A stretch of DNA of 64,000 nt from Vibrio agarivorans (GTDB lineage: Bacteria; Pseudomonadota; Gammaproteobacteria; Enterobacterales; Vibrionaceae): positions 432,497 to 496,496 of the forward strand of contig NZ_JAUFQF010000002.1 of the NCBI RefSeq assembly GCF_030409635.1, read 5' to 3'. This document shows, piece after piece, positions 45,916-56,372 of the stretch (its first letter is position 1; each line of letters starts with the position of its first letter). The notes under the pieces were generated by a model. The model saw only the letters and a list, made by a program, of their open reading frames with translations. It was not told where the DNA came from and searched no databases. Both the position numbers and the translations under genes were made by a program.

Positions 45916-47196
45916 ATGACAGATAAAAGCAAAGATTCAGGTAACAGCAAGTTACTTTACTGCTCTTTCTGTGGCAAAAGCCAACACGAAGTTCGCAAGC
46001 TAATCGCAGGCCCTTCGGTTTATATTTGTGATGAATGTGTCGATCTGTGTAACGACATCATTCGTGAAGAAATCAAAGATATTCTTCCAAAGCAAGAGTC
46101 AGAAGCGTTACCAACGCCGAAAGCGATTCGTGATCACCTAGATGATTACGTTATCGGTCAAGACTATGCAAAAAAAGTATTGGCAGTAGCGGTTTATAAC
46201 CACTACAAGCGTCTGCGTAATGGCGACACAACGAAAGAAGGTGTCGAACTAGGTAAGAGTAACATCTTGCTGATAGGTCCTACAGGTAGTGGTAAAACGC
46301 TACTTGCTGAGACGCTAGCGCGTTTCTTGGATGTTCCATTTACAATGGCAGATGCGACAACACTTACCGAAGCGGGCTACGTTGGTGAAGATGTAGAAAA
46401 TATCATTCAGAAGCTTCTGCAAAAGTGTGACTATGACGTTGCGAAAGCAGAGCGCGGTATTGTTTACATCGACGAAATTGACAAGATTTCTCGCAAAGCT
46501 GAGAACCCATCTATCACGCGTGACGTGTCAGGTGAAGGTGTTCAGCAAGCACTATTGAAGTTGATTGAAGGTACAGTCGCTTCAGTACCACCTCAAGGTG
46601 GTCGTAAGCATCCACAACAAGAGTTCTTACAAGTAGATACTTCTAAGATTCTGTTTATCTGTGGTGGTGCGTTTGCCGGTCTAGATAAAGTGATTGAGCA
46701 GCGCGTTGCAACGGGCACGGGTATTGGCTTTGGTGCAGAAGTACGTTCGAAAGATGAATCTAAATCTCTGAGTGATCTGTTTATGCAGGTTGAACCAGAA
46801 GATCTAGTGAAGTACGGTTTGATCCCAGAGTTTATCGGTCGTCTGCCTGTAACGACGACATTGACTGAACTTGATCAAGATGCATTGATTCAGATTCTTT
46901 GTGAACCAAAGAACGCTCTAACTAAGCAGTATGCGGCATTGTTTGAGCTTGAAGATGCAGAACTTGAATTCCGTGAAGATGCGCTACGCGCGATTGCTAA
47001 GAAAGCAATGGAGCGTAAAACAGGTGCACGTGGTCTTCGTTCTATTCTTGAAGGTGTACTTCTAGAGACAATGTACGAACTGCCATCAGCGACAGACGTA
47101 AGCAAAGTTGTTATTGATGAGTCTGTAATTAATGGTGAGTCTGAGCCACTATTGATTTACAGCAACAACGACAATCAAGCGGCCGTTGCAGAGTAA
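45916..47196 (+). CDS. clpX: ATP-dependent Clp protease ATP-binding subunit ClpX
   Basis: The AAA+ unfoldase partner of ClpP. The N-terminal zinc-binding domain has Cys16, Cys19, Cys38 and Cys41. Walker A is GPTGSGKT (about 120-127) and Walker [10 protein letters not shown]. The ClpP-binding loop IGFGAEV lies near residue 272. At 426 residues it has normal length. Confidence 0.98.
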   Translation: MTDKSKDSGNSKLLYCSFCGKSQHEVRKLIAGPSVYICDECVDLCNDIIREEIKDILPKQESEALPTPKAIRDHLDDYVIGQDYAKKVLAVAVYNHYKRLRNGDTTKEGVELGKSNILLIGPTGSGKTLLAETLARFLDVPFTMADATTLTEAGYVGEDVENIIQKLLQKCDYDVAKAERGIVYIDEIDKISRKAENPSITRDVSGEGVQQALLKLIEGTVASVPPQGGRKHPQQEFLQVDTSKILFICGGAFAGLDKVIEQRVATGTGIGFGAEVRSKDESKSLSDLFMQVEPEDLVKYGLIPEFIGRLPVTTTLTELDQDALIQILCEPKNALTKQYAALFELEDAELEFREDALRAIAKKAMERKTGARGLRSILEGVLLETMYELPSATDVSKVVIDESVINGESEPLLIYSNNDNQAAVAE

Positions 47197-47226
47197 TTCT
47201 TGTCCATTTGTGACAGACACGAAAGA

Positions 47227-47253
47227 GGAAGCATTTATTGCTTCCTTTTTTTT
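47227..47253 (+). terminator. terminator of clpX
   Basis: Stem GGAAGCA (47227-47233) with TGCTTCC (47239-47245), loop TTTAT, then eight T. Confidence 0.92.
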
Positions 47254-47260
47254 ATTCTGT

Positions 47261-47289
47261 CATTGAAACCAAGCGATTAGCCCCCATAT
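47261..47289 (+). promoter_or_regulatory. sigma-32 (heat-shock) promoter of lon
   Basis: CATTGAAA (47261-47268) and CCCCATAT (47282-47289) are 13 bp apart, matching the RpoH consensus CTTGAAA-N11-16-CCCCATNT closely. A start near 47298 gives a 26-nt leader to the lon ATG. lon is a heat-shock gene in relatives. Confidence 0.85.
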
Positions 47290-47323
47290 ACTCGAAATAA
47301 AGTAAAGCGGAAGAGAGAACTCT

Positions 47324-49675
47324 ATGAACTTGGAACGTTCCGAGCGTATTGAAATCCCAGTATTGCCTCTGCGTGATGTGGTTGTCTATCCACACATGGT
47401 GATTCCACTGTTTGTTGGTCGTGAAAAATCGATCCAGTGTCTTGAAGCGGCAATGGACAACAATAAACAAGTGTTGCTTGTGGCTCAAAAACAAGCAGAC
47501 AAAGATGAGCCAGCTATCGAAGACCTATTTGAAGTAGGTACGGTAGCCACTATTCTTCAGTTGCTAAAGCTCCCTGATGGCACGGTAAAAGTGCTTGTAG
47601 AAGGTCAGCAGCGAGCAAAAATCGAACAGTTCAAAGAGAGCGAGTTCTTTTTAGCGGATGCACAGTTCCTAGCAACAGCTGAACTTGATGAGCGTGAACA
47701 AGAAGTGATTGTTCGTAGCGCAATCAATCAATTTGAAGGTTTCATCAAACTGAATAAGAAGATTCCACCGGAAGTGTTAACGTCACTGACTGGAATTGAT
47801 GAAGCTGCACGTCTAGCAGATACTATTGCTGCGCACATGCCGCTCAAGTTAGCGGATAAACAGCAAGTCCTTGAACTGCTTGACGTAACAGAGCGCCTTG
47901 AGTTTCTGATGAGCCAGATGGAGTCAGAGATTGATATCCTTCAGGTTGAGAAACGTATTCGCGGGCGCGTTAAGAAGCAAATGGAAAAATCTCAGCGCGA
48001 GTACTATCTGAACGAGCAAATGAAAGCGATTCAGAAAGAGCTGGGTGAAACGGAAGACGGCGTTGATGAATTTGAAGTTCTGAAGCAGAAGATCGAAGAA
48101 TCTAAAATGCCTCAGGAAGCCAAAGAGAAGACGGAACAAGAGCTACAAAAGCTTAAGATGATGTCTCCAATGTCTGCAGAAGCAACGGTTGTTCGTAGCT
48201 ACATTGACTGGATGGTCGGTGTACCTTGGGCGAAACGCTCGAAGGTTAAGAAGAACCTAGCGAAAGCGGAAGAGGTTCTGAATGAAGACCACTACGGCCT
48301 TGAGCGTGTTAAAGAACGTATCCTAGAGTATTTAGCGGTGCAAAACCGTATCAACAAGCTGAAAGGTCCAATCCTTTGTCTTGTTGGTCCCCCTGGTGTA
48401 GGTAAAACGTCTTTAGGTCGCTCTATCGCTGCTGCTACAGGCCGTAAGTACACACGTATGGCCCTGGGTGGCGTGCGTGATGAAGCTGAGATCCGTGGTC
48501 ACCGCCGTACTTATATTGGCTCTTTGCCGGGTAAGCTTATCCAAAAGATGTCCAAGGTTGGCGTTAAGAACCCACTATTCCTATTGGATGAAATCGATAA
48601 GATGTCTTCTGATATGCGTGGCGACCCGTCTTCTGCACTGCTTGAAGTTCTCGACCCAGAGCAAAACAATGCGTTTAACGACCACTATCTAGAGGTCGAT
48701 TACGATCTGTCAGATGTTATGTTTGTTGCAACATCGAACTCGATGGATATTCCGGGCCCGTTGCTGGACCGTATGGAAGTGATTCGCCTATCGGGTTATA
48801 CCGAAGATGAAAAGCTTAACATCGCCAAGCGTCACCTAGTCGATAAGCAGATGAAGCGCAATGGCCTTAAGCCAAATGAAGTGATTATCGAAGACTCTGC
48901 CATTATCGGCATTATTCGTTATTACACGCGTGAAGCGGGTGTGCGTAACCTTGAGCGTGAGATCTCGAAGATCTGCCGCAAAGCGGTTAAGAACATCTTA
49001 CTTGATAGCAGCTTGAAGTCGGTGACGGTCACTATGGATAACTTGAAAGAGTACCTAGGTGTTCAGCGTCATGACTTTGGTAAAGCTGACGATAGCAACC
49101 GCATTGGTCAAGTGACTGGTCTTGCTTGGACTCAAGTTGGTGGTGACCTATTAACCATCGAAACTGAATCTATGCCGGGTAAAGGTAAACTGACTCAAAC
49201 AGGCTCGCTGGGCGATGTGATGAAAGAGTCGATTCAAGCGGCTATGACGGTTGTACGTTCTCGTGCTGAGAAACTGGGTATCAACTCAGACTTTTATGAG
49301 AAACGTGATATTCACGTTCACGTGCCTGAAGGTGCAACACCGAAAGATGGCCCAAGTGCGGGTATCGCGATGTGTACTGCATTGGTCTCTAGCTTAACGG
49401 GTAATCCTGTTAAAGCCGAGGTGGGTATGACGGGTGAAATCACGCTGCGTGGTGAAGTTTTACCTATCGGTGGCCTGAAGGAAAAACTCCTTGCAGCGCA
49501 CCGTGGTGGTATCAAAACGGTCTTGATTCCTAAAGACAATGAGCGTGATTTGGAAGAGATTCCAGATAACGTTATCGCTGATCTGAAGGTGATTCCAGTA
49601 CAGTGGATTGACGAAGTTTTGAACGTCGCACTAGAAAATGCACCGACTGGTGTCGAATTTGACGCTAAAAAATAG
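47324..49675 (+). CDS. lon: ATP-dependent protease Lon
   Basis: A 783-residue AAA+ serine protease for misfolded and regulatory proteins. The order is N-terminal substrate domain (about 10-200), coiled coil, ATPase with Walker [12 protein letters not shown] (about 355-365) and Walker [11 protein letters not shown], then the protease domain with the catalytic Ser in [11 protein letters not shown] (about 678) and the Lys in [14 protein letters not shown] (about 721). Its own heat-shock promoter and terminator make it a separate unit. Confidence 0.98.
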   Translation: MNLERSERIEIPVLPLRDVVVYPHMVIPLFVGREKSIQCLEAAMDNNKQVLLVAQKQADKDEPAIEDLFEVGTVATILQLLKLPDGTVKVLVEGQQRAKIEQFKESEFFLADAQFLATAELDEREQEVIVRSAINQFEGFIKLNKKIPPEVLTSLTGIDEAARLADTIAAHMPLKLADKQQVLELLDVTERLEFLMSQMESEIDILQVEKRIRGRVKKQMEKSQREYYLNEQMKAIQKELGETEDGVDEFEVLKQKIEESKMPQEAKEKTEQELQKLKMMSPMSAEATVVRSYIDWMVGVPWAKRSKVKKNLAKAEEVLNEDHYGLERVKERILEYLAVQNRINKLKGPILCLVGPPGVGKTSLGRSIAAATGRKYTRMALGGVRDEAEIRGHRRTYIGSLPGKLIQKMSKVGVKNPLFLLDEIDKMSSDMRGDPSSALLEVLDPEQNNAFNDHYLEVDYDLSDVMFVATSNSMDIPGPLLDRMEVIRLSGYTEDEKLNIAKRHLVDKQMKRNGLKPNEVIIEDSAIIGIIRYYTREAGVRNLEREISKICRKAVKNILLDSSLKSVTVTMDNLKEYLGVQRHDFGKADDSNRIGQVTGLAWTQVGGDLLTIETESMPGKGKLTQTGSLGDVMKESIQAAMTVVRSRAEKLGINSDFYEKRDIHVHVPEGATPKDGPSAGIAMCTALVSSLTGNPVKAEVGMTGEITLRGEVLPIGGLKEKLLAAHRGGIKTVLIPKDNERDLEEIPDNVIADLKVIPVQWIDEVLNVALENAPTGVEFDAKK

Positions 49676-49705
49676 TGATATACAGCAAAAATAAGTAAAA
49701 GATTG

Positions 49706-49743
49706 CGCTGATAGGTCGAAAAAGGCTTGTCAGCGTTTTTTTT
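49706..49743 (+). terminator. terminator of lon
   Basis: Stem CGCTGATA (49706-49713) with TGTCAGCG (49728-49735, one G-U pair), then eight T. Confidence 0.88.
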
Positions 49744-49867
49744 GGGCGCTAACGTTACAAACTATAGCTGAGCCTTTGTGTAGCAAGGGGTTGGCTAATT
49801 TTTAACTATAATTATTGGAACGAAACCTACCTCACAAATAGTCAAGGTAGACCAAAGGGGAATCACT

Positions 49868-50140
49868 GTGAATAAAACACAACTAGTAGAAAAAATTGCG
49901 GACAACGCAGACATTTCAAAAGCATCAGCTGGCCGCGCACTAGACGCATTCATCGAAGCTGTGGGTGACACACTTCAGTCTGGTGACCAAGTTGCTCTTG
50001 TAGGCTTTGGTACATTCAGCGTGCGTACTCGCGCAGCACGTACTGGCCGTAACCCTAAGACGGGTGAAGAGATTCAAATCGCAGAAGCGAAAGTACCAGC
50101 ATTCAAAGCAGGTAAAGCACTTAAAGATTCGTGCAACTAA
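49868..50140 (+). CDS. hupB: DNA-binding protein HU-beta
   Basis: A 90-residue nucleoid protein of the HU/IHF fold, starting with GTG at 49868 (AAGGGGAATCAC upstream). The beta-arm has [24 protein letters not shown] with the Arg-Asn-Pro tip that intercalates DNA. Position between lon and ppiD identifies it as hupB rather than hupA. Strong codon bias. Confidence 0.97.
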   Translation: MNKTQLVEKIADNADISKASAGRALDAFIEAVGDTLQSGDQVALVGFGTFSVRTRAARTGRNPKTGEEIQIAEAKVPAFKAGKALKDSCN

Positions 50141-50167
50141 TCTACACCTAAATCAGTTAGGTGAAAC

Positions 50168-50262
50168 CTTGTTGCCAAATGAAACGAAATTTCACAATTT
50201 TAACTGGCAACAAGTGAACGATTTTAAAAATTGCGCATCATACTGATGCGCTTTTCTTTTTC
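50168..50262 (+). terminator. tandem hairpins after hupB
   Basis: A 10-bp stem CTTGTTGCCA (50168-50177) with TGGCAACAAG (50205-50214) encloses an inner TGAAA/TTTCA stem. It is followed by a terminator stem GCGCATCA (50233-50240) with TGATGCGC (50244-50251) and a T-rich run. The first has no T-run and may protect the 3' end. Confidence 0.8.
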
Positions 50263-50319
50263 TGTTATCATCGCGCACAAGATTATATTTTTTGAAGTGA
50301 GACTTCGGAGCTTTTCAAC

Positions 50320-52170
50320 ATGATGGATCGATTACGCGAAGGCGTTAATAGCCTTGCGGTTAAAATTATCCTCGGGATTATTATCCTTTCTTTTATTTTC
50401 GCTGGTGTCGGTAGCTACTTAGTCGGTGGCGGTGCAAACTCTGCGGCGACAGTAGGCAACACGGAAATCGGTCGAGGTGAGTTTGAACAAGCTTACCAGA
50501 ACGAGCGTAACCGCATGCAATCACAGCTAGGCGATTACTTCTCTGCAATGCTAGGTGATCCAGCTTACGTTGCATCATTCCGTCAGTCTGTTCTAGACCG
50601 TATGGTTAACGACGTGTTGATCGAACAGCATGCAGAAAAGCTGGGTTTGCGCGTTAGTGATGACCAAGTTCGTCAACTGATGCTAGATATGCCTCAGTTC
50701 CAAAGCAATGGTCAGTTTGACTCAGACATCTACCAAGCTGCGCTGCGTCGTGCGGGCTTTACTCCGGATAGTTTTGCAGAGTACTTACGCCGCGACTTAG
50801 TTCGCAACCAACTGCTTTCTGCTGTACAAGGCAGTGAGTTCTCACTTGAAGGTGAAGTTGAGCTGCAAACTGCATTGGTTGGTCAAACTCGTGACATTCG
50901 TAAAGTGGTTCTTTCTCTAGAAGACTTTGCACAAGATGTTGAGCTAACCGATGAAGAGATTTCGGATTACTACCAACAAAATGCTCAGCGTTACACTCGT
51001 CCAGAGCAGGTTGTTGTTTCTTACCTTGAGCTTGACGCTCAAGCGATGCGTAATTCAATCGCTGTTTCTGACCAAGAAATCGCAGATTACTACGAGCAGA
51101 ATATCGACAAGTATTCATCAGACGAGCAACGCAGCATTAGCCACATCCTAGTGCAAGACGAAGCTGCAGCAGATGAAATCCTAGCTGAATTGAACGGCGG
51201 TGCTGACTTTGCTGCACTTGCAGAAGAAAAATCAGAAGACTTTGGTAGCTCGGAAGAGGGCGGTTCACTGGGTTGGATTGAGCGTGGTGTTATGGACCCA
51301 GCATTTGAAGATGCTGCGTTTGACTTAACCACAGAAGGCGATATCTCTGGTGTGGTTAAATCTGACTTTGGTTTCCACATCATCAAGCTCGATGCTCTAA
51401 AAGATTCAGAAGCGAAACCACTTGAAGAAGTGACAGCAGAAATCAAACAAGAGCTGATTGACCAGCAAGCTATTGATGAGTTCTACAACCTGCAAAGCGA
51501 TCTAGAGCGTATCTCATTCGAATTCCCAGACTCACTCGATGATGCCGCGCAAGCTGTCGGTGTTGATGTTGTGACGACGGACTTCATCTCTCAAGCCGAT
51601 GCACCAGAAGTGCTTCTTAACCCAGCAGTGATGCAAGCTGTCCTTAGCCCTGAAGTGAAAGAAGATGGCCTAAACTCTGAGGTTATTGAGGTTGCTCCTG
51701 AACACGTTATCGTTGTTCGTGTAGAAGACATGCGTGATGAGATGGTACTACCTCTTGAAGAAGTGAAAGAGCAGGTAGAAGTGCAGCTAGCTCGTGTGAA
51801 AGGTGAGCAGGCAGCAGCAGAAGTGGCTCAAACGGTACTTGAAGCGCTACAGGCAGGCAACACTTCGGCTCTTGCACAGAATGGTCTAACGTTTGGTGAT
51901 GTTGAAACTATCGATCGCCGCTCACCGATTGCTAACACTGTGTTTGCGATGACCAAGCCAGAAACTGGCCAAATGACGTATGCAAAGGCGTCTGAGATGA
52001 ATGGTGATTTAGCCATTGTCGAACTGGCAGCAGTTAACGTGGATATGAACCCACAAATTGGTGAGCAAGTTGCATATCAGCTGATTCAAACCAATGCTCA
52101 GCAAGACCTTCAGGGTTTGATTGAAATCCTACGTGATGAGATCAGTATTGAGTACTACATCAACGAGTAA
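50320..52170 (+). CDS. ppiD: periplasmic folding factor PpiD
   Basis: A 616-residue inner-membrane-anchored chaperone near the Sec translocon. One N-terminal span (about 16-36; LAVKIILGIIILSFIFAGVGSYL) is followed by a SurA-like helical region and a parvulin domain (about 268-358; ISHILVQDEAAADEILAELN, DLTTEGDISGVVKSDFGFHI). The parvulin domain of E. coli PpiD has little isomerase activity. ATG at 50320 or 50323 are both possible. The stop codon lies in the first of three 16-bp tandem repeats. Confidence 0.96.
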   Translation: MMDRLREGVNSLAVKIILGIIILSFIFAGVGSYLVGGGANSAATVGNTEIGRGEFEQAYQNERNRMQSQLGDYFSAMLGDPAYVASFRQSVLDRMVNDVLIEQHAEKLGLRVSDDQVRQLMLDMPQFQSNGQFDSDIYQAALRRAGFTPDSFAEYLRRDLVRNQLLSAVQGSEFSLEGEVELQTALVGQTRDIRKVVLSLEDFAQDVELTDEEISDYYQQNAQRYTRPEQVVVSYLELDAQAMRNSIAVSDQEIADYYEQNIDKYSSDEQRSISHILVQDEAAADEILAELNGGADFAALAEEKSEDFGSSEEGGSLGWIERGVMDPAFEDAAFDLTTEGDISGVVKSDFGFHIIKLDALKDSEAKPLEEVTAEIKQELIDQQAIDEFYNLQSDLERISFEFPDSLDDAAQAVGVDVVTTDFISQADAPEVLLNPAVMQAVLSPEVKEDGLNSEVIEVAPEHVIVVRVEDMRDEMVLPLEEVKEQVEVQLARVKGEQAAAEVAQTVLEALQAGNTSALAQNGLTFGDVETIDRRSPIANTVFAMTKPETGQMTYAKASEMNGDLAIVELAAVNVDMNPQIGEQVAYQLIQTNAQQDLQGLIEILRDEISIEYYINE

Positions 52171-52206
52171 CACTATCAACGAGTAACACTATCAACGAGT
52201 GGCGTT
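52159..52206 (+). repeat. three 16-bp tandem repeats spanning the ppiD stop codon
   Basis: Two exact copies of ATCAACGAGTAACACT (52159-52174, 52175-52190) and one imperfect copy (52191-52206, with GGCGTT at the end). The ppiD stop TAA is in the first copy. The pattern looks like a local slippage duplication. Confidence 0.9.
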
Positions 52207-52260
52207 ATCAGGGTATAACCGTGATCAGCCACTTAAGATAAGATGTAACAAGAGTATGAA

Positions 52261-52295
52261 AAGAACGAACTACTTTGTAGTTCGTTCTTTTTTTT
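52261..52295 (+). terminator. terminator of ppiD
   Basis: A perfect 13-bp stem AAGAACGAACTAC/GTAGTTCGTTCTT with a TTT loop (52261-52289) and a T-run. Confidence 0.93.
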
Positions 52296-52367
52296 GCTTT
52301 GTCTTATGGGCAGAGAGTAGTTGCTTTCGCTAGCATGCTGTCTTTGCTCAACAAAAAGGAAAAAGCA

Positions 52368-52667
52368 ATGAAACATCACTTATCATCTATACTTTTTGCA
52401 GTTCTGTTAGCGGTGAGTTTTCCGTATGTAGCGACGGCGAATGAAAAACCAGACAAGTACGAAGGTATCGAAATCACCGTCAACATTAACACTGCAACCG
52501 CGGATGAGTTGGCAACCTTGTTGGTTGGGGTTGGCACAAAGAAAGCACAAGCCATTGTAGATTATCGTTCAGCGAACGGTGAGTTTAAAACACCAGATGA
52601 TTTGACGAACGTTAAGGGGATTGGATCTTCGTTACTAGAGAAGAATCAGCAGCGGATTAAGTTATAA
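52368..52667 (+). CDS. ComEA-like helix-hairpin-helix DNA-binding protein
   Basis: A 99-residue secreted protein: signal peptide (MKHHLSSILFAVLLAVSFPY ending near ATA), then one helix-hairpin-helix pair (VNINTATADELATLLVGVGT, KKAQAIVDYR, LTNVKGIGSSLLEKNQQRI). ComEA proteins bind incoming DNA in the periplasm during natural transformation; vibrios with short ComEA of this size are transformable. ATG at 52368 is chosen because AAGGA lies 7 nt upstream and the signal peptide is then N-terminal; the frame is open further upstream. Confidence 0.88.
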   Translation: MKHHLSSILFAVLLAVSFPYVATANEKPDKYEGIEITVNINTATADELATLLVGVGTKKAQAIVDYRSANGEFKTPDDLTNVKGIGSSLLEKNQQRIKL

Positions 52668-52845
52668 GTACGTGCTTGCTGATTACAGGTTAGTGGTAAA
52701 AACTGTGTAATTGAGTGAGCATATCCGGTTGTTTTTGTATATAATCAGCGCCGCATTTGGGTAAGGCTTGAAACTGCTCTTTAGTGTCTTCATCGAAGTA
52801 GAAGAGTGGCTGAATCGCCGAAAGAAAAAATAAATGGAGTAGACG

Positions 52846-53523
52846 ATGTCCTCACACACACCCATAGTCACTGTTGATGGCCCAAGCGGCGCTGGCAAAG
52901 GCACGTTATGTATGCTTATCGCCGATAAGCTCGGCTACAAGTTATTAGACTCTGGCGCGATTTATCGCGTGCTTGCGTTAGCGGCTATACATCATGGTGT
53001 TGATTTAACGTCAGAAGAGGCATTAGTGCCGATTGCGACTCACTTAGACGTACAGTTTATTGCTGAGGGTGACCTTGTGAAGGTCATCCTTGAAGGCGAA
53101 AATGTATCGGGTGAGTTACGAAAAGAAGAAACAGGTATGGCGGCTTCAAAAGTTGCGGCATTGCCAAGAGTGCGTGAAGCACTATTACGCCGTCAGCGTG
53201 CATTTGCGCAAGAGCCAGGCCTTGTTGCTGACGGGCGCGATATGGGAACCGTAGTATTCCCTGACGCACCAGTAAAAATCTTCTTAGATGCGAGTGCTGA
53301 AGAGCGAGCGCAACGTCGCATGAAACAGTTGCAACTGAAGGGGTTAGATGTTAGATTTGACGACCTTTTGAGCGAAATCCAAGAGCGTGACGATAGAGAT
53401 CGTAACCGTGCAGTAGCGCCATTGCGCCCTGCTGAGGATGCGCTAGTGCTTGATTCAACATCTATGTCAATTGACCAAGTTGTTGAACAGGCAATGAATT
53501 ACATAGAATCTAAACTGGCTTAG
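52846..53523 (+). CDS. cmk: cytidylate kinase
   Basis: Phosphorylates CMP and dCMP with ATP. The 225-residue P-loop kinase has [12 protein letters not shown] (about 8-19), the NMP-binding insert with LLDSGAIYR, and [15 protein letters not shown] plus the lid [15 protein letters not shown] (52740-52745) lies about 100 bp upstream. It precedes rpsA, the usual gammaproteobacterial order. Confidence 0.97.
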   Translation: MSSHTPIVTVDGPSGAGKGTLCMLIADKLGYKLLDSGAIYRVLALAAIHHGVDLTSEEALVPIATHLDVQFIAEGDLVKVILEGENVSGELRKEETGMAASKVAALPRVREALLRRQRAFAQEPGLVADGRDMGTVVFPDAPVKIFLDASAEERAQRRMKQLQLKGLDVRFDDLLSEIQERDDRDRNRAVAPLRPAEDALVLDSTSMSIDQVVEQAMNYIESKLA

Positions 53524-53634
53524 TCATTCGACTAGGCTTGTACGGAGCGTTGGTTGCAAGGATGATAACCGGCGAAGTTAATAACCCCATGCGGTAGGAT
53601 GCCCGTGGACGTTTAAATTATTGAAGATTGAATA

Positions 53635-55305
53635 ATGACTGAATCTTTTGCTCAACTCTTTGAAGAGTTTCTAAACGAGACTGAATTCCAACAAGGTACT
53701 ATCGTTAAAGGTACTGTAGTAGCTATCGAGAACGGTTTCGTTCTTGTTGACGCTGGTCTTAAGTCTGAGTCTGCTATCCCTGCTGAACAGTTCAAGAACG
53801 CTGCTGGCGAACTTGAAGTTGAAGTTGGTTCTGAAGTAGACGTAGCACTTGACGCTGTTGAAGACGGTTTCGGTGAGACGCAACTTTCTCGTGAGAAAGC
53901 TAAGCGTCACGAAGCTTGGATCGTTCTTGAGAAAGCTTACGAAGAAGCTGAAACTGTTGTTGGTATCATCAACGGTAAAGTTAAAGGCGGTTTCACTGTT
54001 GAACTAAACGGTATCCGTGCTTTCCTTCCAGGTTCTCTAGTAGACGTACGTCCTATCCGTGACACTGCTCACCTAGAAAACAAAGAGCTAGAGTTCAAAG
54101 TTATCAAACTTGACCAGAAGCGTAACAACGTAGTTGTTTCTCGCCGTGCAGTTATCGAGTCTGAGAACAGCGTTGAGCGTGACGAACTTCTAGAAACTCT
54201 ACAAGAAGGTTCTGAAGTTAAAGGTATCGTTAAGAACCTTACTGACTACGGTGCGTTCGTAGATCTAGGTGGTGTTGACGGTCTTCTACACATCACTGAC
54301 ATGGCTTGGAAGCGCGTTAAGCACCCTTCTGAGATCGTTAACGTTGGTGACGAGATCCAAGTTAAAGTTCTTAAGTTTGACCGTGAGCGTACTCGCGTAT
54401 CACTAGGTCTTAAGCAACTTGGCGAAGATCCATGGGTAGCAATCGCTAAGCGTTACCCAGAAGGTCACAAACTAACTGGTCGCGTTACTAACCTAACTGA
54501 CTACGGCTGCTTCGTTGAAATCGAAGAAGGCGTTGAAGGTCTAGTACACGTTTCTGAAATGGATTGGACTAACAAGAACATCCACCCATCTAAAGTTGTT
54601 AATGTTGGCGACGAAGTTGAGGTTATGGTTCTTGAGATTGACGAAGAACGTCGTCGTATCTCTCTAGGTCTGAAACAGTGTAAAGCTAACCCATGGCAGT
54701 CATTCGCTGAAGCGCAAGCTAAAGGCGATAAAGTAACTGGTAAGATCAAGTCTATCACTGACTTTGGTATCTTCATCGGTCTTGACGGCGGCATCGACGG
54801 TCTAGTTCACCTATCTGACATTTCTTGGAATGTTGCTGGTGAAGAAGCAGTACGCGAATACAAGAAAGGCGACGAAATCTCTGCAGTAGTACTTGCAGTA
54901 GACGCTGAGCGTGAGCGTATTTCTCTAGGCGTTAAGCAAATGGAAAATGACCCATTCAATGCTTACGTTGCTGACAACAAGAAAGGTACACTAGTTAACG
55001 CTACTGTTACTGCAGTTGATGCTAAAGGCGCAACAGTTGAAATCATCGAAGGCGTAGAAGGTTACATCCGCGCTTCTGAAGTTTCTCGCGACCGCGTTGA
55101 AGATGCATCTCTAATCCTAAGCGTTGGCGACAGCGTTGAAGCGAAGTTCACAGGTGTAGACCGTAAGAACCGCGTAATCAACCTATCTGTTAAAGCTAAA
55201 GATGAAGCAGAAGAGCAAGAAGCAATGGCTTCACTGAACAAGCAAGAAGAAGGCGCGTTCGGTAATGCTATGGCAGACGCATTTAAAGCAGCTAAAGGTG
55301 AGTAA
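53635..55305 (+). CDS. rpsA: 30S ribosomal protein S1
   Basis: A 556-residue protein of six S1 RNA-binding repeats, starting at about residues 20, 105, 190, 277, 364 and 451 (e.g. [40 protein letters not shown]). It unwinds and holds mRNA on the 30S subunit. Codon use is strongly biased. Only 111 bp separate it from cmk. Confidence 0.98.
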   Translation: MTESFAQLFEEFLNETEFQQGTIVKGTVVAIENGFVLVDAGLKSESAIPAEQFKNAAGELEVEVGSEVDVALDAVEDGFGETQLSREKAKRHEAWIVLEKAYEEAETVVGIINGKVKGGFTVELNGIRAFLPGSLVDVRPIRDTAHLENKELEFKVIKLDQKRNNVVVSRRAVIESENSVERDELLETLQEGSEVKGIVKNLTDYGAFVDLGGVDGLLHITDMAWKRVKHPSEIVNVGDEIQVKVLKFDRERTRVSLGLKQLGEDPWVAIAKRYPEGHKLTGRVTNLTDYGCFVEIEEGVEGLVHVSEMDWTNKNIHPSKVVNVGDEVEVMVLEIDEERRRISLGLKQCKANPWQSFAEAQAKGDKVTGKIKSITDFGIFIGLDGGIDGLVHLSDISWNVAGEEAVREYKKGDEISAVVLAVDAERERISLGVKQMENDPFNAYVADNKKGTLVNATVTAVDAKGATVEIIEGVEGYIRASEVSRDRVEDASLILSVGDSVEAKFTGVDRKNRVINLSVKAKDEAEEQEAMASLNKQEEGAFGNAMADAFKAAKGE

Positions 55306-55322
55306 TTCTCCCTCTGCTTAAT

Positions 55323-55346
55323 AAAAGGAGCCTCAGGGCTCCTTTT
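55323..55346 (+). terminator. terminator of rpsA
   Basis: A 10-bp stem AAAAGGAGCC/GGCTCCTTTT around TCAG, with further T. Confidence 0.92.
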
Positions 55347-55590
55347 TTGTTGCCTGCCATTTATGTCCCTTCATTTTCTACACCTTGCTTGTTAAAAGCC
55401 TGTTATTAGTCAAATAATTAGACTTAAATCTATCAATAAGTCGTTAAAAATTAGCCAAGTGGCGATTAATCAACTAAATTCAATCTAGAGTTCAAAACGC
55501 AAGCGTTTTGCACAATAGGTAACGAGACATATTCATGAAGGTGCTAAGCAGCGTGATTGAGAATATTTGTGATCAGAATGATGCAAGTAT
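55347..55590. other. rpsA-ihfB intergenic region
   Basis: AT-rich and gene-free. It contains the palindrome CAAAACGC-AA-GCGTTTTG (55493-55510), about 80 bp upstream of the ihfB promoter, of unknown role (operator or small RNA hairpin). Confidence 0.5.
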
Positions 55591-55619
55591 TTGTTGAATC
55601 TAAGAATGTTGTCTATAAT
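55591..55619 (+). promoter_or_regulatory. sigma-70 promoter of ihfB
   Basis: TTGTTG (55591-55596), 17 bp, TATAAT (55614-55619); predicted start near 55626, 24 nt before the ihfB ATG. Confidence 0.75.
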
Positions 55620-55649
55620 CGCTGATAAAAGAACAAGACGAGGACGAAC

Positions 55650-55934
55650 ATGACTAAGTCTGAATTAATCGAACGTATCTGTACAGAGCAACCCCACCTG
55701 TCTGCTAAAGAAGTTGAAGATGCGGTAAAAGATATTCTGGAACAGATGGCGACAACCCTAGAGAGTGGTGATCGTATTGAGATTCGCGGCTTCGGCAGCT
55801 TCTCACTACACTATCGCGAACCTAGAGTGGGCCGTAACCCAAAAACCGGTGAAAAAGTTGAGTTGGAAGGCAAGCATGTTCCACACTTTAAACCTGGTAA
55901 GGAACTCCGTGAGCGCGTTAATAGCGGTAGCTGA
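55650..55934 (+). CDS. ihfB: integration host factor subunit beta
   Basis: A 94-residue DNA-bending protein that pairs with IhfA. The beta-arm reads [21 protein letters not shown], with the Pro tip typical of IHF-beta. The location after rpsA and before lapA is the standard ihfB position. Shine-Dalgarno GAGGACGAAC precedes the ATG. Confidence 0.97.
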   Translation: MTKSELIERICTEQPHLSAKEVEDAVKDILEQMATTLESGDRIEIRGFGSFSLHYREPRVGRNPKTGEKVELEGKHVPHFKPGKELRERVNSGS

Positions 55935-55952
55935 GTAAACAGGATTATTGAA

Positions 55953-55983
55953 GGCGGTATACCTTAGGTGTACCGCTTTTTTA
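55953..55983 (+). terminator. terminator of ihfB
   Basis: Stem GCGGTATACC (55954-55963) with GGTGTACCGC (55967-55976; one G-T pair), then six T. Confidence 0.9.
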
Positions 55984-56065
55984 TTGGGGGAATTTGTGCA
56001 CAAGCATGGTTTATCAGACGCTTTTGCTGCATAATCGCTACAGCCGTACATAATGGAGACCGTAG

Positions 56066-56356
56066 ATGATGAAAATAATCAAGGTACTAGCGGTAATAGT
56101 ACTTTTCCTGGCTGCGTTAGCGTTAGGATCTCAAAATCAAGCTGTTGTCACTTTTAACTACCTGCTTGCTCAAGGTGAGTTTCACCTATCAACACTTTTA
56201 GGCGGTGTGTTTGTAGCGGGATTCGTCCTGGCATGGCTTCTGTTTGGTACGCTACATCTCCGTTCGAAGTTGCAAATCAATAAACTGAAAAAGCAGCTCA
56301 AGAAACACGAAGCTGCGAAGCCTTCTGCCACGACTACGCCAGCAACAACAAAATAA
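56066..56356 (+). CDS. lapA: lipopolysaccharide assembly protein LapA
   Basis: A 96-residue inner-membrane protein (DUF1049) with two spans (about 5-22 and 43-63) separated by NQAVVTFNYLLAQGEFHLSTL, followed by a basic coiled-coil tail. LapA acts with LapB in control of LPS synthesis (LpxC turnover through FtsH). It is 16 bp upstream of lapB. Confidence 0.94.
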   Translation: MMKIIKVLAVIVLFLAALALGSQNQAVVTFNYLLAQGEFHLSTLLGGVFVAGFVLAWLLFGTLHLRSKLQINKLKKQLKKHEAAKPSATTTPATTK

Positions 56357-56372
56357 GTAGACCTCTGAACGA

